Shown: positions 1 to 7,001 of the stretch, in pieces
How positions within the stretch are numbered: the first letter of the stretch is position 1
Layout of the letters: the number at the start of each line of letters is the position of its first letter
NCBI GenBank assembly: GCA_046705265.1
Contig: JBJKQL010000041.1
Span: 1-24,837, forward strand
DNA from: JAJYTL01 sp046705265
GTDB taxonomy: Bacteria; Pseudomonadota; Alphaproteobacteria; Ferrovibrionales; Ferrovibrionaceae
DNA: 24,837 nucleotides
Direction: 5' to 3'
Notes under the pieces: model-generated
Told to the model about the DNA's origin: nothing
The model's database searches: none
Seen by the model: only the letters and a program-made list of their open reading frames with translations
Translations under genes and position numbers: made by a program

Positions 1-81
1 TACCGCGCTCATACCCGCGCACTTGCTGGATCCATTCCTCTGAGCAATAGCGGATCCGTTTTGATGAGCGTCGAGGGCTTT

Positions 82-438
82 TTATGCCACCACGGGCTTT
101 GTTACATCATCCCTTGCGACCGTGCGCCGCCAGTCGATCCCCTCGATCAAAAGGGCCAACTGCGCCGGCGTCAGTTGTAGCCGCTCGTCCACAATCGGCG
201 GCCACACAAAACGGCCTTTCTCCAGACGTTTCGCATAAAGGCAAAGCCCAGAGCCGTCCCAGTACAAAACCTTCACATAATCTCCGCGCTTGCCGCGAAA
301 CACGAACAGATGCCCGCAGAACGGATCCATCCGAATGACGTTCGCCACCTCCGCCGACAAACCGTCAAAACCCTTGCGCATGTTCACTGGCGCGCACGAC
401 AGAAAAACTTTCGTCCCTGTCTTGAACCCGCCCATCAT
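82..438 (-). CDS. tnpB: IS66 family accessory protein TnpB (IS66 Orf2)
   Basis: This 118-residue protein has the length and conserved core of IS66 TnpB (IS66 Orf2 family): an N-terminal VFLSCAPVNMRKGFDGL stretch, then FVFRGKRGD and a LYWDGSGLCLYAKRLE block, ending in a LTPAQLALLIEGIDW segment. TnpB is required for transposition of IS66-type elements, but its biochemical role is not settled. The start overlaps the tnpA stop by four bases (ATGA, 435-438), which implies translational coupling. tnpC would follow within about 70 bp but is cut off by the window edge. The gene looks intact, so the element may still be functional. Confidence 0.95.
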   Translation of the reverse strand: MMGGFKTGTKVFLSCAPVNMRKGFDGLSAEVANVIRMDPFCGHLFVFRGKRGDYVKVLYWDGSGLCLYAKRLEKGRFVWPPIVDERLQLTPAQLALLIEGIDWRRTVARDDVTKPVVA

Positions 439-896
439 GCCAACCCCCGCACCAGTTTCAGGACTTGCCTCAAGGCTTCGCCCTTGATGTTCCCGTCAAC
501 CCTGATGCGCGTCCCGCCCCGAACCTCAATCTCGATCAGCTTCTTTGCCTCAGGCGGCGCCGATAAAGACAAGGGCGCGGATGCAGGGACGCCGCGCAAG
601 GCCATCGGATTATTCTCGACCAACGGCGCCGAAGAAGATGCGGGCGCAATCACGCCGACGGGCATCAGTGCCGCGGGCGCAGGCTTCAAAACCGAATTTT
701 CCTTCCGGTAGTGCCGCCGCCAGTTGAACACCTGATTGGCGTTCACCTCGTTCCGCCGCGCCACAACCGCAACCGACGCGCCGGGCGCGTACGTCTCCGC
801 CACAATCCGCCGTTTCTCTTCCTCGCTATGGCGGCGATACTTCCCTCGCGGAGATGCCGCCGCCTTCCTTCCGGTCGCTTCCTTGGGTTCGCCCAT
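435..896 (-). CDS. tnpA: IS66 family transposase accessory protein TnpA (helix-turn-helix)
   Basis: This is the small DNA-binding protein of the IS66 element. Near the N-terminus it has a HSEEEKRRIVAETYAPG helix followed by SVAVVARRNEVNANQVFNWR, a transposase-type helix-turn-helix like IS3/IS66 OrfA. A Pro/Ala-rich linker and a conserved C-terminal IEIEVRGGTRIRVDG block follow. I chose the ATG at 896, giving 153 residues. An in-frame TTG at 926 would add ten residues, but it lies inside a 12-bp inverted repeat. No Shine-Dalgarno sequence is visible before 896 because the inverted repeat occupies that place. It overlaps tnpB by four bases. Confidence 0.9.
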   Translation of the reverse strand: MGEPKEATGRKAAASPRGKYRRHSEEEKRRIVAETYAPGASVAVVARRNEVNANQVFNWRRHYRKENSVLKPAPAALMPVGVIAPASSSAPLVENNPMALRGVPASAPLSLSAPPEAKKLIEIEVRGGTRIRVDGNIKGEALRQVLKLVRGLA

Positions 897-897
897 T

Positions 898-926
898 TTG
901 TGTCCACAATTCGTTTGTGGACACAA
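898..926 (-). repeat. Perfect 12-bp inverted repeat at the tnpA start
   Basis: The arms are 898-909 and 915-926 (TTGTGTCCACAA and its exact complement) with a 5-nt loop. In the tnpA transcript the hairpin would end one base before the ATG at 896, where the ribosome-binding site should be. It could limit tnpA translation from read-through transcripts, as hairpins in several other IS elements do, or it could be a protein-binding operator. The repeat is read directly; the role is inferred. Confidence 0.75.
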
Positions 927-989
927 TTTCCCCCTTCACGGCTCTGTTCGCCAGAGGGCCTTCACGGCACGCTTACCTAGGATGCGTGT

Positions 990-2159
990 TCACCGCGGGA
1001 ACAACGCCGACTCGGTGGCCTCGTATTGTTTCCGAGTGAGCGGAGATCCCGTGACGCTGGTCGCGGTGCAAAGGATATGGACCGGCGCCGCAAACTTCCG
1101 GACCGTGCTTGATCGTTTGGGGTTCACTGCCGCCGAGCCGGCCATCAGCTCGATGTCCATCGTGCGTGCCTTTGCGTCGTAGTGGATGATAAACCGCGTA
1201 CCCCGAATGACGGCACTACCAACCGGCGTTTCGATTGGGATGTTCTTGTCGCTACCCGACTGATAGGCGACCCGCTCGAAGTCGCCCCTCAGCCAAGCGT
1301 AGCCGGCATTGCTAGGCTCGGGATGCGTCTGATCGTAAACGGACTTGTTGATCGTGAGCTTGGAAGCTTGGGCAAACGGCATGGTCGAGCCGTCGCTAAA
1401 ACTGACCGGCAAATAACCGGTGAAGCCCGTCGCGAGGGTGTCGCCCGTTTGGATCTGATCCGCGACGGTTGCTAGTTTAGGCATTCGGGGTACACGGTTC
1501 ATCCCCCGAATACCGTCACCATCAACCGGCCCTTCGGTTTGGGGGAATTTACACTCATTACCGATCATACAGGTGACCTTCACGAAGAAGCCCTGCAGCA
1601 CATTCCAGACAGGGTTGACAGGCGGGCCAAGCTCCGACTCGTAATACTTCTTGTTGACCGTAACCTTGGAACTTTCGGAGATGGCAAAAGTATGATGGAC
1701 GTTAGTATCGAGGAAGGTCACGGCGCCCTTGGAACCCGTCGTGATGATGTCGCCTACTCGGAGTTGATCGCCGACGGTAAGCGGCTTGGTGACGCCATTG
1801 CGCGTAACGGTTACCGTCCCATAGAGGGCCGTCACATTGCCCGCAATCTTCGATTTCGGTGCGGGAGCGGCTTTGGCGGAGGGGAATTGCACGGGAGCAA
1901 AACGAGGGATAGGCGGGGCCACGGATTTGGCCGCGACCGGCAAAAAATTAGGAGCCTGTGCGCCCCGCGCCATGGAATATCCGATGCCGTCATAGACGGT
2001 GTTGTGCAAGGCTGACCCCGGTCCGGCCTGCGCCAGTGCCGGCACGAGGATGAGAACGAGCAACGCGCCATATTTTGCAAGAAGCCGCACACACGCCACG
2101 ACGGATTCGGTGGGAGGCGAATGGGATGTGAGGGTGGACATCGCAGGGGCGGCGCGCAA
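990..2159 (-). CDS. Secreted protein with two FecR-type domains
   Basis: This 389-residue protein has an N-terminal signal segment (about 29-45, ending ALAQA), a Pro/Ala-rich stretch, and two copies of a FecR-like beta module at about 129-174 and 232-277. Each copy reads V-x-D-Q-x(2)-x-G-D-x-x-x-T-G followed by an SK(V/L)T(V/I)NK segment, indicating internal duplication. A third typical FecR segment, TPVGSAVIRGTRFII, lies near 311-325. FecR domains occur in sigma-signalling proteins and in many exported proteins; this one has no sigma gene beside it, so a signalling role is not supported. The start drawn is TTG (2157-2159), which has GGGAG five bases upstream. An ATG at 2141 lacks a visible ribosome-binding site. 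The IS66 end lies only 14 bp past the stop. Confidence 0.85.
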   Translation of the reverse strand: MRAAPAMSTLTSHSPPTESVVACVRLLAKYGALLVLILVPALAQAGPGSALHNTVYDGIGYSMARGAQAPNFLPVAAKSVAPPIPRFAPVQFPSAKAAPAPKSKIAGNVTALYGTVTVTRNGVTKPLTVGDQLRVGDIITTGSKGAVTFLDTNVHHTFAISESSKVTVNKKYYESELGPPVNPVWNVLQGFFVKVTCMIGNECKFPQTEGPVDGDGIRGMNRVPRMPKLATVADQIQTGDTLATGFTGYLPVSFSDGSTMPFAQASKLTINKSVYDQTHPEPSNAGYAWLRGDFERVAYQSGSDKNIPIETPVGSAVIRGTRFIIHYDAKARTMDIELMAGSAAVNPKRSSTVRKFAAPVHILCTATSVTGSPLTRKQYEATESALFPR

Positions 2160-2203
2160 TTAAACTCCCAATCAGCGTATAGAGAGAGCGACTCTGCCTG
2201 ATC

Positions 2204-2229
2204 ATCACGCGTCTTTCTTGACGCGTGAT
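2204..2229. promoter_or_regulatory. Perfect palindrome (10-bp arms) over the fecR -10/start site: operator or 5' hairpin
   Basis: ATCACGCGTC (2204-2213) and GACGCGTGAT (2220-2229) are exact inverted copies separated by six bases. The repeat overlaps the predicted -10 and transcription start of the fecR-domain gene. That placement fits a repressor operator or a hairpin at the extreme 5' end of the mRNA. No T-run follows in the transcript direction, so a terminator is unlikely. Confidence 0.7.
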
Positions 2230-2255
2230 CCTACTCCAGATTGTTAATGTGTCAA
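2228..2255 (-). promoter_or_regulatory. Candidate sigma70 promoter for fecR-domain gene
   Basis: On the minus strand TTGACA (2250-2255) is followed after 16 bp by TAGGAT (2228-2233). This predicts a start near 2220, about 60 bases before the TTG start codon. The -35 is perfect and the -10 is moderate. The -35 lies at the tip of sequence that resembles an insertion-sequence end, so it may be IS-derived. Confidence 0.55.
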
Positions 2256-2305
2256 TTCGCATCCAAGCGTGCCCCCTTTTTGGGTGCGCCCTTGGGGTCA
2301 GACAG

Positions 2306-2800
2306 TTATCGGGCCGCTGATTTGACCGTCTGACGAGCGGGTTCCTCCCCGAACTGGGTCGGGCTGAGATAGCCGAGCGCGGAATGCAGACGCCGAAGAT
2401 TGTCGAGTTGCTCGATGAACCGCGGCAGGCCGGCGTTGACATCCTCGAAAGTCTCGTAGCAACCGAGATAGTCCGCCTCGGCCTTGAGCGTTTTCATGAA
2501 GCTTTCCTTCTTGGCGTTGTCATAGGGGTTTCCGCGCCGGCCCATCGACCCGGGCAGTCCCTTGTCGGCAAGCAGCCTGCGATAAGTATCGGACACATAT
2601 TGTGATCGGCGGCCCTAATGGTGAATGCAGCCTTGCGGTGGATACCTGCTGTTCAGCGCGACCTTGAAGTGCGGCTATGGCAATCCGGGCATCCATCGAG
2701 CGGCTGATGGCATAGCCCGCCACCTTGCGCGACCAGGCGTCGATGATCGCCGCCATATCAGGCTAAGACGCCACCTCGGATATAGAGCCTGTACCCCGGC
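2306..2800 (-). pseudogene. IS3-family OrfB transposase remnant, truncated and frameshifted
   Basis: The C-terminal half is clear: SMGRRGNPYDNAKKESFMKTLK and RRLHSALGYLSPTQF are hallmark motifs of IS3-type OrfB integrase-like transposases, with the E of KKES in the position of the catalytic glutamate. Upstream, in another frame, are IIDAWSRKVAGYAISRSMDAR and a degraded HSDRGSQ region, so the reading frame is broken near 2590-2640 and again near 2760. A weak match continues to about 2800, and the N-terminal half is gone. It lies directly upstream of the fecR promoter region. It cannot encode an active transposase. Confidence 0.85.
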
Positions 2801-3059
2801 TCTTAATGTCCGCTCTCGGCCGAGCCTCAGGTTCCGCCCTCCCGACCGTGAACGGTTGCTCATGGGGTGCTCCTGATGTCGGGTTCTGTGAATGTAGGAT
2901 TCTACAGACGGCGGCTTTCCCTCCAACGGCGGTCGGCGCCTTTCGTCGCTGAGAAGAGATGGCTCAGACAGAGAGATCGGTTCGAAAATCTATACCATAA
3001 ACGAGACCTGCGATATGCTTCTCAGATAATTTCCCTCTATGGCCGTAAACCAGTGTTAT
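2801..3059. other. Gap between IS3 remnant and reductase gene; holds repeat copy A
   Basis: Apart from the repeat at 2805-2907, I see no gene here. Short open frames in the gap have no recognisable content. No clear terminator hairpin follows the reductase stop at 3060 on the minus strand. Confidence 0.6.
2805..2907 (+). repeat. Diverged direct repeat, copy A (pairs with 4250-4352)
   Basis: This segment aligns without gaps to 4250-4352: about 64 of 103 bases match, and 30 of the first 34. It begins AATGTCCGCTC and ends TTCTACAG, against TTCAACAG in copy B. The two copies have the same orientation and flank the reductase gene. Copy A directly abuts the IS3 remnant. Confidence 0.65.
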
Positions 3060-4094
3060 CTAGTCCGCGTTCAGCAGTCCAAGTTCCAATAGGCTCTGGG
3101 CCGTGGCAAGAATCGCTTCCTTCGGGCTCTTCGGCGCCCAGCCGAGCACACGGCGCGCCTTTTCATTGGACGCGTTCTTGTGTTTGCCGAGCTCTGGCAA
3201 CACCACTTTCACCTGGGGATCAAATAACCCGACGACGCGCATAAGCCAGTTGGGTAATCGGCGGACCGGAACCTTGCGGGCGGCGTAGGCGGCGCCATCC
3301 TTGAGAATTTGGGCGATCTGGCGAACGCTCACGAAATCCCCACTGGTAGCAAGAAACCGTTCGCCGCGTGCGGCCGGGTCGGTCATTGCCTTGAGGTGCA
3401 GATCAGCGACATCACGCACATCGACCGCGCCGAACCAGAGATCGGGACACCCTGGTATTGAGCCATCCAGCAGACGCTTCACAAGCAGAATCGAAGTCGA
3501 ATAGTCGGGCCCAAGGACGGGTCCGAAAACAGCGACCGGATTGACCACTGCCAATTCCAGCCCACCTCCTTCCTTCGCAATGAAATCCCAGGCCGCCCGT
3601 TCGGCGATCGTCTTGGATTTCTGATAGGGTTGGAGATCTGAATCCTTGAGGTTCGTCCAATCCTCTTCTGTGAATGCCGTAGTACGGCCTCTGGCGCCAT
3701 AGCCGATGGCGGCGAAGGATGAGGTCAGCACAACGCGCTTGACGCCTGCGTCACGCGCAGCTCGTAGCGTGCGCAACGCTCCATCTCGAGCGGGCGCGAT
3801 CAGATCATTTTCATCTTTGGGCAGAGCGCTCGGAAAGGGCGACGCGACATGGAACACATAGTCGCAACCGGCCACAGCTTCGGCCCAACCCACGTCCGCA
3901 TTCAGATCGGCGCGGACGAAGGCAAGACGCTCGCCCACCTCGCCCACTCCTCCCTGGCGCAACATGCCGCGCACATCTTTCTCGCGCCCCAGGTCACGCA
4001 CCGTGGTGCGCGTCTCATGCCCGTGCGCCAACAGCTGGATCAAGCAATGGGCGCCGATGAACCCCGTGCCCCCCGTGACCAAAACCCGTGCCAT
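3060..4094 (-). CDS. NAD(P)-dependent epimerase/reductase, dihydroflavonol-4-reductase-like extended SDR
   Basis: This 344-residue protein is an extended short-chain dehydrogenase. The nucleotide-binding TGGTGFIG motif is at residues 7-14, the catalytic serine region TSS at 124-126, and the catalytic YxxxK at Y157-K161. Length and motifs fit the aldehyde/dihydroflavonol-4-reductase-like group, which reduces aldehydes or ketones in the cytoplasm; the substrate cannot be read from sequence. AGGAGA lies nine bases before the ATG. A MerR-type promoter precedes the gene, so it may be induced by an electrophile, metal or redox signal, but no merR gene is in the window. The gene stands alone between two diverged direct repeats and IS scars, suggesting a mobile or rearranged locus. 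Confidence 0.9.
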   Translation of the reverse strand: MARVLVTGGTGFIGAHCLIQLLAHGHETRTTVRDLGREKDVRGMLRQGGVGEVGERLAFVRADLNADVGWAEAVAGCDYVFHVASPFPSALPKDENDLIAPARDGALRTLRAARDAGVKRVVLTSSFAAIGYGARGRTTAFTEEDWTNLKDSDLQPYQKSKTIAERAAWDFIAKEGGGLELAVVNPVAVFGPVLGPDYSTSILLVKRLLDGSIPGCPDLWFGAVDVRDVADLHLKAMTDPAARGERFLATSGDFVSVRQIAQILKDGAAYAARKVPVRRLPNWLMRVVGLFDPQVKVVLPELGKHKNASNEKARRVLGWAPKSPKEAILATAQSLLELGLLNAD

Positions 4095-4120
4095 ATTCCG
4101 GTTCTCCTGCGAGTCACGCG

Positions 4121-4152
4121 ATAGTACTCCTTGAACCCAGCTTTAAGGTCAA
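4121..4152 (-). promoter_or_regulatory. MerR-family-type promoter/operator for the reductase gene
   Basis: On the minus strand TTGACC (4147-4152) is separated by 20 bp from TACTAT (4121-4126). The over-long spacer contains a dyad, CCTT...AAGG with inner AA/TT matches (20 bp), centred between the two hexamers. A 19-20 bp spacer carrying a dyad is the signature of promoters activated by MerR, SoxR, CueR and AdhR-type regulators. The predicted start is about 20 bases before the ATG. No merR gene is visible nearby. Confidence 0.65.
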
Positions 4153-4249
4153 GGTGAGTCTGCCCCAACGCTGGACCACGACGCTGGGCCTCGAAGGCGC
4201 CTGTTTGCTCGGGCCGCTACTCGGCGTGCAAGGAACCGCTTTACACCTG

Positions 4250-4352
4250 AATGTCCGCTCGCGACCGAGCCCCAGCTTCCGCCGCTCTGATTGTGAGGAG
4301 CCAGGACTAGGATACTCGCGACAATCCATTCGATGAATTGTTGATTCAACAG
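4250..4352 (+). repeat. Diverged direct repeat, copy B (pairs with 2805-2907)
   Basis: This is the second copy of the 103-bp repeat, with the strongest identity in its first 34 bases (30 match). It lies behind the reductase promoter and about 190 bp before the IS110 remnant. Minus-strand translations of the two copies also share short blocks (for example LGRERT), which could reflect a formerly coding or mobile sequence. Confidence 0.65.
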
Positions 4353-4545
4353 ATGCATGGTCTCCTATTAATCGCGGCCAATGCCTCTCCTCGCGGAAGA
4401 GGCCGACGGCGCCGAGAGGAAGATGGGATATCGCGGCAGCGGCTTGACGGGAGGGCTCGGAGTTGCGGGTGGCAGCCTTTCTACGGATGTTAGGAACGAG
4501 GTCCGGATGGGCCGGCCTCAGACTTCTCAAGAAGAAGGAATCCCC

Positions 4546-4915
4546 ATGACTCATTGTGAAGCGCTCGACCTATCGGTCAAGGAGACGGCAACTTGCATCG
4601 TAGATGAGGCGGCAAAGATTGTCCGGGAACACAATGTGGCCAGGGAGGCTGCAGAAGCCATCGAAGAATTGGCAGCCAGGGGACTTGAGTAGGCTCGAGT
4701 TTGCTTGGAAGCGGGCCCGCTGTCGCAGTGGCTGGTGAACGGCTTGGCGGAGGCGGGTCTTCCCATGATCTGCGTGGAGACGCGACACATGAAGGCGGTG
4801 CTGAAGACACTGCAGGCAAACAAGAGTGAGCGCAACGATTCACAGCCACAGGTGGTCGAAGGCGGTTCAATACGGGATGCAAGGTTGGCGCCGAAGCAAA
4901 GGACCTTTCGAAACT
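4546..4915 (+). pseudogene. IS110-family transposase remnant (N-terminal part, frameshifted)
   Basis: From the ATG at 4546, preceded by GAAGGA, the frame gives a 48-residue start with DLSVKETATCIVDEA, the N-terminal region of IS110 DEDD transposases. It stops at 4692. In another frame, LEAGPLSQWLVNGLAEAGLP, ICVETRHMKAVLKT and NKSERND follow; these are the next conserved blocks, including the acidic residues of LEAGP and RND. After about 4850 the match fades, with another frame change, and ends near 4915. The C-terminal Tnp20 half is absent. This is a dead fragment. Bases 4353-4545 may be its upstream untranslated part. Confidence 0.85.
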
Positions 4916-5043
4916 AATCGGATGCGCGCGGCGAACGCGACAGACTCGCCGCTATTGCCGCCGATTAACGACAGCCGAATGCGGATTCTGGTTTGGCTGG
5001 GTGCAGCAGTCCGACAGCGCCGATCCAGCGGCGAGGGTTTCAC

Positions 5044-6279
5044 TTAGATCGGCCTCCCCGCTCCACCCTTGACGCGCGGGCGAGCGAGCGCTCTTCCATA
5101 CAAAACGGCAAAGAGCCCAAATGCCGCGCTCCAAGCGGCGCCCGCCAGCATCAAGCAGAGAGCAACCTGACTGCCGGCCAAAGGCGACAGGATTCTGAGA
5201 ATTGCAGCCAACGTGATCAGACAATAGATCGCCAAGGTGCCGGATCCGGCCGTTAGCCGGCGACCGGTGTGCCCGAGCGAAGCGCGCGTCATCACCGCGA
5301 GCGTCATCGTGCCCACGGCACCCACTGTTAGTGCGTGCAACGCGGCGGTCTCCGGCAATACCGGATAGAGATTATTGGCGCCGAGCAGCGCCAGGCCAAG
5401 GGCGAGCCAGGCATAGCCGATGTGGAGGATCAGGAGCAGCGGCTCGCGTACTGTCTTGAGACCGCGCCAGCGAGAGAGGCGCCAGGCACTGGCGAGTCCG
5501 GCGACCAAGACCACCCCGGATGTAAGCCGCGCATCCGGCGCGACCGCCCAACTCCCCAGGGCCACGCCTGTCACGATGACCACGCCGCGATCGAATCGGC
5601 CTTCTGACGCCGGTGGCACAATCTCAGGCCGCATCTTCGTCAGCCAGTTGCGCGTGAAGCTCGGTATGATCCGGCCTCCGACAAGCGATATCAGCATGAA
5701 CAGAGTGATGAGGCCGATTCGGTTTCCGAACTGGGCCGTGTCGGCAATGCCGAGCGCCTCGAGATGAACGAGCAGATTGCCGGTCAGGAGCAGCGATAGG
5801 GCTCCAAGCATCGGCAGGTTGCGCCAGTTCTTGCCTGCGACGATTTCTCGGCCGATGACGAGGAGAAAGACGAACGGAAATGACAAATCCGCGAGGGTGG
5901 CAGCCAATGCCCCGATGGAGCCGGAGAACAAAACGGCGAGGCGTCCAATCCCCCAAAGGCCGACCAGCATCGCCAGCGGGGCGCCCTGGAGCGGCATGCG
6001 ACCCGTCCAATTGGGGATCGCCGTCAGAAGAAAGCCCGCGACTGTTGCCGTGGCGAAGCCGAAGACCATTTCATGAACGTGCCAGACGACCGGCGCAAGC
6101 ACGGACGGAATCACGAGTCCCCCCTCATAGGCTGCTAGCCAGATCGGGATCCCCAGGGCGGCCCAAACCGAAGCGCTGAGGAAGAACGGCCGGAATCCCG
6201 CGGACAGGATGGCGGGACCAGCATGAGGGCGATAGCGCGGAATGGCGGCCATACTGCTAAAGTGTGACGAGATTGTCAT
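5044..6279 (-). CDS. nnrS: NnrS family membrane protein (nitric oxide stress)
   Basis: This 411-residue, very hydrophobic protein has about twelve predicted membrane segments. It carries the NnrS signatures in order: GFRPFFL (28-34), WHVHEM (66-71) with GFLLTAIPNWTGR after it, GGRIIPSFTRNW (201-212) and VGAVGTMTLAVMTRASLGHTGR (319-340). NnrS is a heme- and copper-containing inner-membrane protein linked to nitric oxide tolerance and denitrification in other proteobacteria; its exact reaction is unresolved. The ATG at 6279 has AGGTGAA just upstream; a second ATG is nine codons in. No other denitrification gene is present. A possible decayed Rrf2-type (NsrR-like) regulator lies divergently next door, which fits NO control in an ancestor. 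Confidence 0.93.
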   Translation of the reverse strand: MTISSHFSSMAAIPRYRPHAGPAILSAGFRPFFLSASVWAALGIPIWLAAYEGGLVIPSVLAPVVWHVHEMVFGFATATVAGFLLTAIPNWTGRMPLQGAPLAMLVGLWGIGRLAVLFSGSIGALAATLADLSFPFVFLLVIGREIVAGKNWRNLPMLGALSLLLTGNLLVHLEALGIADTAQFGNRIGLITLFMLISLVGGRIIPSFTRNWLTKMRPEIVPPASEGRFDRGVVIVTGVALGSWAVAPDARLTSGVVLVAGLASAWRLSRWRGLKTVREPLLLILHIGYAWLALGLALLGANNLYPVLPETAALHALTVGAVGTMTLAVMTRASLGHTGRRLTAGSGTLAIYCLITLAAILRILSPLAGSQVALCLMLAGAAWSAAFGLFAVLYGRALARPRVKGGAGRPI

Positions 6280-6337
6280 TTCACCTGGTGAGGACGGCTA
6301 TCCGAACCCCGGTACGCTTGCCGACCAAACACCGGTT

Positions 6338-6367
6338 ATCATATCAGTATTCTATATGTTATCCCAA
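6338..6367 (-). promoter_or_regulatory. Candidate nnrS promoter with internal dyad
   Basis: On the minus strand TTGGGA (6362-6367) and TATGAT (6338-6343) are 18 bp apart, placing a start about 50 bases before the nnrS ATG. A dyad of CATAT and ATATG (6340-6344 and 6354-6358, 9 bp apart) covers the -10 and spacer and could be a regulator site. No clear FNR or NNR box (TTGAT-N4-ATCAA type) was seen. Confidence 0.35.
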
Positions 6368-6385
6368 AAGCCTCCAGCCAGGATC

Positions 6386-6490
6386 ATGACGCCGGATGCG
6401 TCTTACTCTGCGTGCAGATTCTCGCTGCGCGTCCTGATGTATGTGGGCGTGAATAGCGAAAAAACCGGCCACGTCATCCGCCTCTGCAAT
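6386..6490 (+). pseudogene. Possible Rrf2-family (NsrR-like) regulator remnant
   Basis: From the ATG at 6386 the frame contains FSLRVLMYVGVNSEKT, a close match to the first helix of Rrf2 regulators (typically DY-x-LRVLMYLA-x-x-P). A one-base deletion just before it would restore the usual A-D-F/Y-S-L-R. After residue 30 the match is lost: the recognition helix (ISRNHL-type) and the cysteine cluster are not found. The fragment faces away from nnrS across a 106-bp gap, the arrangement expected for an NO-sensing NsrR and its target. The match is short, so the family call is tentative. Confidence 0.45.
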
Positions 6491-6817
6491 CTTGCCAACT
6501 TTAACCGTGCTCCGACAAAACCGCCGCTAGAACAAAAGCAAGCCGAGGATCGACATTGGGAGCGGCCATTTTCGTCGGCGATGTAGCTCCTATAATTCTT
6601 CAGCCATTCGCGCTGCACGATGCACATGTCGGAACCGAGGAAATCGCCACCGCAGGCCGATCGAAATCGTTACCCCAAGGCCAATGGTTTTGCCACCTTC
6701 GTTGCCAAGATTTTGCCCACCGTGAGGCGAGCGATTGCTGCTGGCTGCGTCCGGCGTCAATGACCTTGAGAGAGGTTTGGGCGTTTTGAGAAGAGAGGAT
6801 TTTGCCTCATCGTAGCG
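6491..6817. other. Non-coding or fully decayed stretch between Rrf2 remnant and IS debris
   Basis: Short open frames on both strands show no recognisable motif. Part of it may be the 5' flank of the IS3 fragment that follows, or the lost body of the Rrf2 gene. Confidence 0.5.
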
Positions 6818-6990
6818 CCATGCAGGAGCGAAGATGAGGCACATATCCAGGCCCCGGTAGAGACAGCCGAACAGCAGGTCCGGGAGATCCGCCGTCCCAC
6901 GCGCCGGCGTCACTCAGCAGAAGACAAGATCCGCATCGTGTTGAGCGCTCTGCGTGGCATCAAGCTTGTTGTCTCAGATGCCCACCGATG
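6818..6990 (+). pseudogene. Chimeric IS debris: IS3 OrfA start joined in frame to an IS256-type fragment
   Basis: One open frame reads RSDEAHIQAPVETAEQQVRE, then RRPTRRRHSAEDKIRIVL, the N-terminus of IS3-family OrfA (IS1329-like type), up to LRG near 6953. It then continues without a break as IKLVVSDAH, the core of the catalytic region of IS256-family transposases (ISRm3/IS1081-like), ending near 6990. Both families have LRG at this point, so the junction may have formed at a short shared sequence. There is no start codon in frame, and both genes are reduced to small pieces. The end lies just past the glgP stop at 7002. Confidence 0.6.
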
Positions 6991-7001
6991 CCGTATGAAA
7001 T

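Larger units (their letters stand above)
1..976 (-). mobile_element. IS66-family insertion sequence, partial (tnpA/tnpB end)
   Basis: The region holds the IS66 genes tnpA and tnpB in the usual order on the minus strand. The outer terminus is recognised at 976: read on the minus strand it begins GTAAGCGTGCCGTGAAGG, the GTAAGC start typical of IS66 ends. A 10-bp subterminal sequence, GCCGTGAAGG, occurs twice near this tip (plus-strand 959-968 and 933-942) and could be a transposase site. The element continues past base 1, where the large DDE transposase gene tnpC should lie; an ATG at 12-10 on the minus strand is a possible tnpC start. If IS66 makes its usual 8-bp target duplication, one copy should be 977-984. 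The second end is outside the window. Confidence 0.85.

Noticed and set aside
2204..2229. Palindrome as an intrinsic terminator
   Set aside because: There is no T-run in either direction and it overlaps a promoter, so operator or 5' hairpin is more likely.
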